Part shown: positions 44,950 through 55,654 of the stretch, in pieces | Position numbering within the stretch: the first letter of the stretch is position 1 | How the letters are laid out: each line of letters starts with the position of its first letter | NCBI GenBank assembly: GCA_015680685.1 | Contig: MNCI01029357.1 | Coordinates: 599,569 to 661,568 of the forward strand | Direction of reading: 5' to 3' | Source of the DNA: Gnetum montanum | Taxonomy: Eukaryota > Streptophyta > Gnetopsida > Gnetales > Gnetaceae | DNA: 62,000 nucleotides | Notes under the pieces: model-generated | The model's database searches: none | What the model saw: only the letters and a program-made list of their open reading frames with translations | Told to the model about the DNA's origin: nothing | Program-made: the position numbers and the translations under genes

Positions 44950-45187
44950 GCATACAATATTACAATGGTGTAAAATATTGGGTGTTCATGATAATAAGAA
45001 AAAATACCAATGGATCCAAAGGACATCCAACCCCTCTTGGCAACAGAAGAATGAGGGAGAGGTAGAAGAGATCCAGTGATTAGAAACAATCTCTTGCAAG
45101 TGATATGGTTGCATCCTCCTTAGTGATGACAATCCTACTTCTAATTCCTGCTTCCCATTGCAATCACAACAAAACCAAGGGTTAGTA
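44950..45187 (-). pseudogene. Element B ORF3 start with conserved branch point and lost acceptor
   Basis: On the minus strand, TACTAAC (45187-45181) is followed by TTGTTGTGATTGCA and then ATGG at 45158. This mirrors A (GTTGTGATTACAG|ATGG) except that the AG dinucleotide is lost. The following MGSRN frame has stops and ends at the truncation near 44950. Confidence 0.35.
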
Positions 45188-45189
45188 TA

Positions 45190-46815
45190 CATAGTGTAAT
45201 AGATAATGGCTGAGTACCTTATTTCATTGATAATTTTATCTAGCTATGTTGTGATTGTGATAGATTGGTTGCTTGATGTTGTTAGTGGAAAGATTAAAGA
45301 ATGGGTTAAATAAGAGAAGTGATCCAAACAATTCAAAAAAATCTTAACACAAGGAATAATAGAAAGAAGGTATTCACAACAATAAAAAGGAGTTCATTAC
45401 AAATAGTTGTGAAGGTATGTACAATTAGATGACATGAATGGGATAAATAAAAAGAATTTGATATTAACAATATCTAAGGGTAAACAACTTAACTTAACCA
45501 AAACAAAAGATATACAAGTGGGTCCTTCCCAAAGCAAGCACATGCCTTTTATACCCTTGCATAACTTCAAACCAAGAAGTCTATGGGCACCATTGATGAT
45601 TAATGGTTATGGAAAGTTAAATACAAAATCCTAAAAGTAGCTGACTGAGAACCCCGACACATCAAACTAGAACATTGAATCAAAACATGAAACCAGTAGT
45701 GAGGTGAGGTATGAAAAGCATAGATGGATGATAGAGAGAGTGGAATGGAGTTCCTAATTACGGTCACACAGTCCCTTGTGGAGTTTGTAAATTAATTAAC
45801 TTGGTAGGATCCTTTCTCAGTCTAGATCAAAACCAACCACTTTCAGTGACTTTGCATCGACATTCTAAGGCAAGTAGATCCCCTAAGACACATGAATGCT
45901 CTCACAAAATAACCACCATTCCAAATTAGAGTGAAGGTAGGAAATGAGAAAGGGCCTTAATTAGAGGAGGAAAGACAAATCTCATAACCAAGGCTTGTAG
46001 CCCTTTTATTTGGTCTAAGGGATGTGCTTTGAATTCCCATGTTTTTTTTTTGAATGGGAACCACACCATGCAAAGACCCATGCATTTTTCACATTTATTT
46101 TCTCCAAGGGATGTGCTTCGAATCCTCATCTTTCTTTCCTTTTTTTTTGTGATAAGGACCACACCATGTAAGGACTTATTTCACTTCCTATTATGAAATC
46201 ACACAGAATGGTGAGAAGCTTATGAAAACACTCCTGCACACATGAAAATAGAAAAACACAAAGAATGCCACATTCCTTTGAAGCCACACCCTATCCAAAC
46301 CTTTGATTCCTTCTTGATTTTGGAAACTACACAAGTCACTAATTTATTAAAGTTGTATTAATGAAGAAAGAGACTGCATGCTTTCAAAATAAGGAAAACC
46401 ATAGAGTATGTGGATGGGTGGATAATGTGGCCTCACTACCTATTACATGAAAATAAACCATGTCCCAATCTTCAATAACGACATTCAAAGTTAGAAACTA
46501 GACATCAACAATCAAATTACACCTAAAGCATACCACCATCAAGTAGTGCATTACCATTGTACCTACCACCTTATTAGTAGAAAAAGTAGGGAAACACATC
46601 AAACATAAGCAAACATAACCATCAAAGAAAGTAAAAGAGTAGAAAATAAATATTGAATATATTAACATTGGTGTAAAACAAAAACTAAGAAAAAATCAAT
46701 AACCTTGAAAATACAAATATGTAAAATAAAGATGTAAAACAAAGATGAAAACAACAAGTTGTAAAACCAAAAATGTGTAAAAAAATGATCAAAAACTGAG
46801 GAGCCAACTAAGGTG
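45190..46815 (-). other. Element B spacer between pol and ORF3
   Basis: Noncoding and similar to the element A spacer (12930-14287 plus the bases after 41283). It contains a local duplication: AAGGGATGTGCTT...CCACACCATG occurs at 46018-46069 and again at 46108-46168. The A spacer has one copy of this block (13540-13610, opposite orientation). The TATA/W-box stretch present in A is not seen, so a deletion near 45290-45340 is likely. Confidence 0.5.
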
Positions 46816-48070
46816 TTAGTATGGGTGGCCAACTCCCCGATGACTAAGTTGGAAGGGAGAGACCCAAAAGATTGAGCATGGTTGTCCATTTGACGAGGTG
46901 TTTGTTGCATTGGTTGGCTTGGGCTCATGGAAAGGTTTTATTTGTTGAATGTTAACTAGTTGTTTTTTATCTAGGCTATCAAATTTGTATATGATCATGG
47001 CCCCATATGGAAAATTCTCATCAATAATGGAAGGTCCTTCCCACAATGTTTGGAATTTGGTTCATTGGGGTACATGTGTAGGATTCCAATCAAGAACCTT
47101 ATCTCTTGGTTGAAACTTGACTTTTCTTATTTTGAGGTCATGGCATTTTTTGTTGAATATCTTATGCATCTTGTTGGATGACAGCGCTATTAACCAATTT
47201 TTGTCTAGGAAGTTAAGACTCATTAATTGTTCTTTTTGTGCTAGACTTAGATCTAGGTCAAGGTCACAAGCTGTAGAAAGTGTACGGAGCTTGGATTGGA
47301 TGGGCAATGTTGGTAGTTTTTCATACATAAGCTCATAGGGAGAATAACCTATGGGAAGCTTCCATGTGGAGCAATAGGTCCAAAGGGCATAATTTAATTT
47401 AGTGCTCCAATCCCTTTAGTATTTTCTAATGGTATGTGTTAAGATTTTTGTAATCTCCCAATTAGTGATCTTAGATTGGCCATTAGCTTGAGGGTGATGT
47501 GGTGTTGTGAATTTCTGTTCAACCCCCAAGCATTACATTAGCTTCTAGAAATTCGCACCTGTAAAATGAGTTTCGTTATCATAAATTAACACACAAGGTA
47601 CACCAAACCTATTTATGATTTTTTGTTGTACAAACCAAGCAATAGTGATGGATGTACAATCAACAATGGCTACTTCTTCTATCCACTTCGTATAATAGTC
47701 AACTGTGACTATTATATATGCCTTTCCATTTGATAAAGGTGCGATGGGATCCATAAAGTCAATGCCCGAAATGTCGAATGGTTTGAGAGGTTGTATCCAT
47801 TATTGTGGCCCCTCCATTCGAGTTGTCATTCCACCATCCCTTTGGCAATGATCACAAGCACAAACAAATTGGTGTGCATCCTTGAAGATTGTTGGCCAAT
47901 AATACCTTGCTATGAGGATTTTTATGGTTGTGCGTCTCCCAGCATAATGGCCTCCACAAGGACCTTCATGAGCATCTTGAAGAATGTGCAGTTGATCCAT
48001 ATCAGCGATACACCAACATACCAGGCCATCGAGATAAACCTTGTAAAGATTTTTATTAATCTCCATGAAA
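46816..48070 (-). pseudogene. Element B integrase and pol C-terminus
   Basis: Zinc region 48066-47800: DAHEGPCGGHYAGRR, YYWPTIFKDAH and CDHCQRDGG. Core 47754-47545: NGKAYIIVTVDYYTKWIE with the first aspartate, and PCVLIYDNETHFTGANF with the second. The C-terminal part (47328-47062 LDLDLSLAQKEQLMSLN, 47046-46816 WEGPSIIDENFPYGAMIIY) ends FQLSHRG at a polypurine-like motif. Stops between the segments disable it, but individual catalytic residues are better kept than in element A. Confidence 0.85.
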
Positions 48071-48199
48071 TATTTGACTTGATGAAGAAATTGTTATTCT
48101 TTCTATTATCCATCCCTTGTGAAAATTCTTACTTGAGAAGATAAGTGAGGATGGTGTCATACCATTTTACTTCATTGGGCATTTATCAATTCTCCTTGT

Positions 48200-48640
48200 C
48201 ATCCCATCTTAGTCACGATAAGTGATACACAACCACATTCTCCATACCTTTATGATCTACCATCATCAAATCCAATTCTTGTATAATCATGAGCCACCGT
48301 ATGACATAGGGGCTCACCATTAGTTCATTCATTAGAAATATAATGGCACTATGATCTGTGTGCACAAACACTTTGTAGCCAAGCACATAGTGCCTGAACT
48401 TTTCTAAAGCAAGCATCATTGCCATCAACTCTTTTTCTATGATGGTGTAGTTCAGTTGTGCCCCTGTGATGCTTCAGCTTGCACAATGAATATAATATGG
48501 ATTTTTTTATCATCCATTTGCATAAGCACTACCCCCAAATCATAATTTGATGTATTATTCATCACATGAAACAGTCTAGACCAATCTGGTGCTTGAAGAA
48601 TGGGAGTTTGAACAAGCTTTTTTTTCAACTATTGAAATGT
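48200..48640 (-). pseudogene. Element B RNase H
   Basis: The frame at 48428-48213 reads ALEKFRHYVLGYKVFVHTDH, then MVDHKGMENVVVYHLS, the standard gypsy RNase H end. Upstream pieces are broken by stops. It follows RT directly. Confidence 0.75.
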
Positions 48641-48649
48641 TGATTCACA

Positions 48650-49480
48650 TGTAGGGGCTAGACAAATGATGCATCTTTCTTTGTTAATTCTACCAATGTC
48701 TTGATAATTTTGGAGAAAATCTTGATGAATCATCGATAATAGCCAATATGACCAAGGAATGATCAAACTTCTTTGATTGTTTTAGCTTGGCAAGTGATTC
48801 CTTGGATGACCCTTATTTTCTTAGGGTCCACCTCAATTTCTACTTTTGAAATGCAATGCCCCAAGACTATGCCTTCTAGACCATAAGATGGCTCTTTTAC
48901 CAATTGATCTGGAGGTTTGTTTTGACATATCTTTTCAACACCTACTCAATATAGTCTAGAGCTTACTTGAACATAGCTCCATAGGTAGAAAAATCATCCA
49001 TAAAAAATTCTACACTACTACTGATCTACTAAGAACTAATCGTTGAAATGTGGCTAGGGCATTACATAGACCAAATGGAATCTATCGATAGGAAAAATTC
49101 CCCTAAGGACTTGTTATAGTTATCTTTTCCTAGTCCTCTAGTGCAATCCAAATTTGGTTATAGCCACTATAACCATCAAGAAAGTTGTCATAGCTATGCC
49201 CCGAAATGGTGTCTAGCACTTAGTTGATGAAAGGCAACAGAAAATGATCCTTGAAAGTTGCCATGTTGAGTAGCCAAAAATCAATGCACACCCGTCATTT
49301 GCCTTCTTTATTTGGCATGATCATGAGAGGGTTAACCCACTCACTATCTGTGACATGGTAGATGAACCCTGCTTTGAGGATTTGTTCAATCTCCTCTTTG
49401 ATAATCTATTTTAACTTAGGATTCAAACATTGATGTGACTGTCATTTAGGCTTGATGGTGAGGCCAGTGTATATTTGATC
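48650..49480 (-). pseudogene. Element B reverse transcriptase
   Basis: Minus-strand RT with stops. VEFFMDDFSTYGA (about 49010-48972) keeps the motif-C aspartates. Before it lie pieces of NPLMI (the SPL block), IDFWLLN and LLPFINxVLDTISG. It aligns with A RT at 10230-10800. It is inactive because of stops. Confidence 0.8.
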
Positions 49481-49576
49481 TTGGCATATTCTTGGATCTA
49501 TCCTAGTGAGCTCAGAATATGACCACACGAAGGTTGCTAAGCATTTTTTCATATCTTTTATTAATTCTTTTTTCTA

Positions 49577-50400
49577 TTATATAGCAAGCTTCGCATTAAT
49601 AATGACTGGCCTCCCATTTTTCAAAAATATGTACTTCATTCCAGCTAATAGTATCTTCAATTCAAAGGGCTCTTGTTTAAAATTGTTAGGAATTTCTAGC
49701 TCATCCCAATTGACATCATCATTTTCTCCTTCGAAGAGCTGGTGATGAACTTGCTTGAGTTCATCCATACTTGCAACGTACTTGTACATAAGGCCCTCAG
49801 TCGGTTCCATGCATAATATACTACTACCAGTATCAACTGTTAGCCACTGGGTGCCCTCTTGTTTTTTGGCTACTACGTATAGACATCTCTAGATATTAAC
49901 TTCTGGTGCATACTACTTGCATGCAGAGATAGATATTTGCTTTATTGACCATAACTTTTGCACACAATGGCACCCTAAATCGCTGTACATGATACATGGA
50001 ACTCTCTTCTTCTTGATCTTTCCAAATTCATTTTCTTTTGATATCTCTAAAGAAAGATCTCTAATGCCCATTTTATCATCCATGACACTTAACCACACCC
50101 ATTCCATGATAATTGAAAAATTCCCCTTGCAATTCTCCACTTTGATTACTAGGAAATCAACAAGATATGACCACCCACAAATGGTGGTGACGATGTCTTC
50201 AACTAGAACCAATGGAACAGTGATGGACTACTCCACTAGTTCTAGCTGGATGTTGCTTTTCTTCAAAGGAGGAAGGTTCCACATTGTATACATCTCATGC
50301 GAGATCAAATTAATAGTGAAACTAGAGTCAAGAAGAGCTTTGCAAGCCTCATTCCTAGCAATTTGCAAGTAAAATAGAGGACTTTCGAGGTTAGCTAATT
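49577..50400 (-). pseudogene. Element B protease and protease-RT linker
   Basis: The protease near 50350-50250 reads ALLDSSFTINLISHEMY, with DSS where DSG is expected, then PPLKKSNIQLELVE. The 50212-49913 segment (GWSYLVDFLVIKVENCKGNF, PCIMYSDLGCHCVQK) is open for 99 codons. The 49810-49577 segment (YKYVASMDELKQVHHQLFEG, then ELKILLAGMKYIFLKN) leads into RT. A has the same peptides. Confidence 0.75.
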
Positions 50401-50639
50401 TTCTGGGTAGGTTACCAACTCAAATTCAATTAGATTTAGCATGTTTCAACATTATAATATGGATTTGGAAAGGATTTTGGTTTGAAGGGGACTCAAATAG
50501 AGAGGAAATAGAGAAAGGTGGAGGAGCAAGGTTACCAACCATCAATGTATCCAAGGGCTTTAGTGGACTGCAAGGCTAAAAGAAGGGTCTTTTCTTTGTT
50601 CATGGTTTCGACTTGCTAGATGGATTAACTGATTGCAGG

Positions 50640-52954
50640 TTAACTACCCTCATAGCATTCTTTTGCTATGGTTGTGCAAGTAATTCACTTGGCATGGATA
50701 AAGCAGGTGATAGTTGTGGAAGAGGTGGAGGAGTAGGTGCAGGAACAGGAGGTACATGAGGGTAGTAGGCGGCATCCCTCCTTGGATAGGATAATTGGTA
50801 TATTTCAAAAGGGTAGTGGTGAGGTTGGTAAGTAGTAATATGACCAAAGGAGTCCCTTGGAGATGAAGGTTGCTGAACATAGTAACCATAGGGATCTAGT
50901 TGTCAATAAGGGTACTGCCATTTTGGAGGTGGCAATGCCCATGATTGCAATTGTTGCCACTGCTGATAGACTTTGTAAGATCTCAGAGGAGTTCCACTTG
51001 GGTAGTACTACTATGGTTGGTGGAACCATCGAGGATTTCCTTGTGGATAAGGAAATCTTTTGGGCATTTACCTTTGTGCGAGTCGTGGATGTAAGGCATA
51101 CACCCTAGATTCCTACAAGTGTGATACAACTAGATAACATCCCTTAGGATTTTTATATTGGTAGACCTCACACCCACCATCATCATCTAAATCCCTATTT
51201 GCATCCATCTCTATTGTAGCTATCTTACCTTTACCCTTAGATTTGGCACATTCAACTTCCATATGTATCTAATGCTCTCGCTCACCACCTTGCTCCTTGG
51301 ACTCTTTAGCAATTTTTAAAATAGCTTGAAACCTATTGTCCATGGAGTCCCATAATTGGTAAACCTTAGCCATAATGTTTTATTGTAATTTCTAGAATGG
51401 CAAGGTTTTCTGATTAACCACCTCATCTCTGGTGAATTCATCCTCATTTTCACAAAATCTAACCTCCTTTTTCTGAATAGAAGGATCTCTGATGTATTCT
51501 TCTACACTTTCACATTTTCTCAGCTTTTCCTCCTCCTTAGCTACCTACTTACTTAATTTTTGAATCTAATGGATGCTTAACTCTATCAATCTTCCTTGGG
51601 CATGGATGCCAAGGGTTTTCTTGGTTTCAGATTGCAACTTGTCTATGATATGGCAAAGCTAATCAAGTTGAGAGTATCCATGGCTAGGAAACCTATGCAA
51701 TAGAGAGTAGTATTGGCTAATAGCAGCATCTAAGGGCTCATGATTCCCTTGTTTCCACCCTTGAATTTTTTTTCTTAGATTGGATACTCTGGAGTATGTT
51801 TGATATTTTTCATTGAATAATTCCAACATTGTACTCCATCACCTAATTGATTCTAGTTCCAAGGATCAATACCAAATTTTTGCTTCCTTTATAAGTGTCC
51901 TTGGAAATAATTTCAACTTTTGCCAATCATTTTCAATGTTATACAAGGCACATGCATCTTGGAAGGCTTGAAAATGAATTTATGGATTAGCATTGTATCC
52001 TCCCTCAAATGGAGGAATATTGTTCATATCAAGCCTCTTTATTCTACTTTCCTTCATTTTCCTAGTTGGAATCCTCATAGCCTCTGCAATGTTTAACATG
52101 CCCTAAGTAGCAAGTAGAAATTCATCAAAGAAATGATGGTGGTGCCTACAATGTTCCTTAGTAACCCTTCTTTCTTGATGATGGACCTCTCTGGATTGTG
52201 CATGTCTTCGGTCATGACTATCCCGATGATCCCTTCTGTTATTCTGGTCCCGTCAGTCACCTCTATCATAGTTATTTCTTCTACAACTACGATCTAAACC
52301 AAATGAAGAAGAAGACGATGACGATGAAGGGGAAGAAGAAGGGGAACTTGTTCCCCACTAATTCCTATCATCCTTCCTTTGATGCTTATGACCACGATTG
52401 CGATCATGATCTTCTTTGTCCCCCTTCTCTTGACTTTCTTCTTTGAATTCATTTTTTTCATTGGATCCATTTTGACCAAAACCTAGATTATGGATTGTGG
52501 ATTTTACATTCTGGTTGAGGGCTTCTTAAACAAAGTTAAAGAGAGGAGAATTACTAAAGAAGTGGTCACCTTCATCAATTGGGCCAAGTGAAGGTGGAAA
52601 GATATTTGACCCCTTGCCCTTCATAAGCTCTTGTTTGTGCTCTAATTGATGATCCCTTAATCTTTTCACTTCATTGGAATGATAATCCCTTGAGTCGGGT
52701 TCTCGCATTTCATATTCTCCATGGAGATGTTGAAGCCTGTGTTGTATGAGCATTAGCTGGTGCAATGCTAGAACAGATCGGTCAGGCGACAACACAATGT
52801 TACCTTCCATATCGTGCCACCATATCAATTCATCTTCATGTAAGATAAAGGTAAAGTCTAGTACATACTCATCAAGATGAGCATATATCACCCGATATTG
52901 TTGAGGTACTTGAACTGCCCTAGGTGGAGATGGGCTTCTATGAGAAGAAGACAT
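50640..52954 (-). pseudogene. Element B gag
   Basis: ATG at 52954, 143 bases after the primer site. The first 142 codons are open (MSSSHRSPSPPRAVQVPQQY, then YRVIYAHLDEYVLDF). A basic, histidine-rich and polyserine linker follows (52500-52150), then the capsid block near 52040-51700 (NDWQKLKLFPRTLIKEAKIWY, MLELFNEKYQTYSRVS, WKQGNHEPLDAAISQYYSLL). The tail has YKNPKGCYLVVSHL and a proline/tyrosine-rich end. Several stops are present. E2 gag is its closest relative in the window. Confidence 0.8.
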
Positions 52955-53097
52955 TTTGTGTTAATAAATAGTGTGTAATTGAGGTTCGATTTAATAATAA
53001 TAATTTTAATTTTATTGTCATAGGATTTGACTTTTAGGATTCGAACAATGAGGTTACTAAATTTTGCTAGGCTTAAATAGCACACGAAGAACTATAG

Positions 53098-53115
53098 TCC
53101 CCAGAAATGGTGTCA
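53098..53115 (-). other. Element B primer binding site (tRNA-Asp type)
   Basis: TGACACCATTTCTGGGGA matches TGGCGCCGTTGCCGGGGA except for five positions, four of them transitions. It lies one base after the LTR end. Confidence 0.65.
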
Positions 53116-53116
53116 A

Positions 53117-53990
53117 TGATGAGTGGAAAGGTACCCCTATGTCCAACCATATGAATCATAAGTGTTCATGTGCAATCTAGTCAAATTCTGCAAACTATAA
53201 TTACTAAGTACACTAGAGCTAAACAATGTGTGTGTGTGTTTTTCATTCATTATCTTCCCAATCCCACTTGTGGAATGCAATTGTATGGTTAAGTGTGACT
53301 GAGGTATATGATTTTTATTACATTTCTATTTTTATTGGATTACTCACCTAGAACAAGAATAAAATTAAGAGTGATTAATTACTAAGTAAACTATAGTCTA
53401 ATCTAGCCTAACATAAGTAACCATTCCCACTTCCCAGACACATCCTCAACTTTGCAAAAACACTGCTAAGTTGTCAAATGCTAGTCATTTCTGAGCCACC
53501 AAGTGTCACACATATGCTCGAAGGGGTCGTGCTTGTGTAATTTAATGATTTTCTTGATTGATCAAAATTAATTACTACATAAATAAAAATAATGTAAATT
53601 TCATGAAATAATAATATGTAAATTCATAAGAAAGAAAATCTCAAGTGCTGTAAGGAATGGATCAAGGAGATCATCTTTATTGCCAACACAATGGTATGCT
53701 CAAGTACATCAATGCTTGAAGAAAGATATGTTCACACTTAGACCTCTTGCAGCAGGCACTTGGAAAATATTTTAACTTTGAAATGGACAAACTACAAGAG
53801 TTTCACTACTTAACTGCTAAAAACTTACTCCCAATTGTGTGCTTGGTCACTATATTTATAGACTCAAGAGTAACCCTACAATATCAAATATACGATAACG
53901 CATCTTGGGCTATGATATTGCATACCTGATATCATGTACCTAATATCATAGCCATGCCAATATCGAAACATTGCAAAACACAATTTATCA
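53117..53990 (-). repeat. Element B 5' LTR
   Basis: 874 bp, on the minus strand from TGATAAATTGTG to CCACTCATCA. TATAAATA lies at 53860-53853. GGTTGGACATAGGGGTACC before the end matches GGTTGAGTGTAGGGGTACC of E2. No second copy is present, because the element's 3' end is lost. Confidence 0.75.
53914..53947 (-). promoter_or_regulatory. GATATC array in the element B LTR
   Basis: Plus-strand GATATT, GATATC and AATATC start at 53914, 53928 and 53942, exactly 14 bp apart, with CATGTACCT-type linkers. The TATA box is 54 bp downstream on the minus strand. Confidence 0.6.
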
Positions 53991-54142
53991 GTTAGGAAGA
54001 CAATGAACATTCACAATGCTCATTTCACTTCTTAGAAGAACTAGTGGACTAGATAACTATAGGTCCACGGAATTCGACTAGATTGCATGTAATGCCTTAG
54101 TGGTTCATATGGTTGGGTGTAGGGATACCTTGTTGTTCATTA
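53991..54142 (+). repeat. Element C 5' LTR tail
   Basis: GGTTGGGTGTAGGGATACC and TTGTTCATTA near 54110-54142 match the last 150 bp of the LTR at 54697-55654 and of E2. The rest of this LTR is missing on the other side of element B, which abuts it. Confidence 0.65.
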
Positions 54143-54696
54143 GCTACAAAACACAATCAGGGCATTCGATGTTGAACACAAAAAATTCGATGCATAATTT
54201 ATCAACTTTAAGGAGTTGTTTCTAGTAATGCCCTATCCATGGGATATCCCCATTTCAGCCCACATTAGCAAGGTCACATGGACTATGAATGATCCCCAAA
54301 GCAAGGAGCAAAAGATGAAGGCATTACTAGAGGCCTTTCAGCTTCCACCAAAGGTTGCAACAATAGTAAGATAGCCATAACTACCGTAGCCATTGCACAT
54401 GCCGAAGTTGGTGAAGGTCCTTCAGAACCTTAGGAACCTTCACCACCTAGGACTATCTAATCTTCTCAACTGCCTTCATGTCATCAAAGGATGTGCTATC
54501 TAGTTTTTAGTAATCATGTCATGATGTTCAATTTTGTGTTATAAACACCACAATTTTTGTAATGTTGTTGATTAGTATACTTAGGCACTCAATTTTGTCA
54601 AGTTAGTTTGTTATGTCAAGAGTCAGTTAATAATCCCATACCTTCTCAATTTTGTAAAGGGGCTCGATGACAAGTTTTCATTCAATCATGGGGGTA
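54143..54696 (+). pseudogene. Element C internal remnant: ORF3 tail and polypurine tract
   Basis: From 54144 the sequence matches element A 44465 onward (AGGAGTT, CTATCC, GGGATRTSCC blocks and the proline-rich end), so the LTR is fused directly to the ORF3 tail. No primer site, gag, pol or spacer remains. It ends TCAATCATGGGGGTA before the 3' LTR. Confidence 0.6.
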
Positions 54697-55654
54697 TGAT
54701 GAATCATTATTATGTTATGTTGATAAGCCCCTATTAACATGGCCTTGTCGATGGGGCCCCATTGACGTGGCCTCATCTATGTGGTGTTGCCCCATTGCCG
54801 GGCCATGTCAATGTAGCATTTACTGCATCTATGGGGCTGCATCGATGTAGCACTACAATAAAATCCATAAATATGTGCTCACTAGTCATGTTTAGAGAGG
54901 TGAAGTCATAGTTATAGCAAAGATCTTGCAATTTTATCATTTGAGAGTTAGAATATTTCTCTAAGTGCCTGCAGCATGAGTTAGAAAGTGTACAAGTCTT
55001 TATTTAAGCATTATTGTACCTGAACACACCAATGTGAATGGTAATAAAGACAAGCCTTTTGATCAAACCTTGTAGCACTTGAAATAGATTAGTGATTCAT
55101 TTATGCATTTATTGTTTTTAGTAATTATGCAATTAATTAAGCTAAATTAGATTTCAAGTGTTTAGTTAGTTAATTAAGCTAAATAGATTAAACACATAAG
55201 TACAACCACTTCAAGCATAAACATGTATTCACTTGGTAATCCTAGCAGTGTTATTACTTGGATCACCCAGTAGCATAGTGCTTAGTAATCGTAGTAGTGG
55301 ATACATGGGTTTAGCACATGTATAGAAAGTAAGACTGGATGCTTCTATTAGGACTAGTTAGAGATTCGTTAATTAGTTAAATTAAATTAGTCATTAAATT
55401 ACTTCATTTCTCTATTTTAAGCATTAGGAACATAAAACATAAAATAATAAAACTCATATGCCTCAATTATACTTAACCATACTTTATGCATGACAAGTGT
55501 AATTAAGAAGATAATGAATGATTATTAGGGCAAAGTTTACTTACTAGAAGACTAGTGTACCGGAAGACATAGAGTTTGCAAAATTTGATTGAATCATGCA
55601 TGAATGCTTCGTGATTCATATGGTTGGATGTAGAGGTACCTTGACTACTCATCA
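54697..55654 (+). repeat. Element C 3' LTR
   Basis: 958 bp, TGATGAATCATT to CTACTCATCA. U3 has repeats around GGGGCCCCATTGACGTGGCC (54738-54850) and then CCATAAATATG near 54870. The CCCCATTGAC core is shared with the element A internal promoter (41443-41452). Confidence 0.8.

Larger units (their letters stand above)
44950..53990 (-). mobile_element. Element B: Athila-like Ty3/gypsy retrotransposon, 3' truncated
   Basis: Minus-strand element with 5' LTR (53117-53990), primer site (53098-53115), gag (52954 to about 50640), protease, RT, RNase H and integrase (50400-46816), spacer (46815 to about 45190) and the first bases of ORF3 (from 45158). The remainder of ORF3 and the 3' LTR are absent. 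It is the best-preserved pol of the window, though each domain still has stops. It is clearly the same family as A, with shared pol, spacer and ORF3 entry. Confidence 0.85.
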
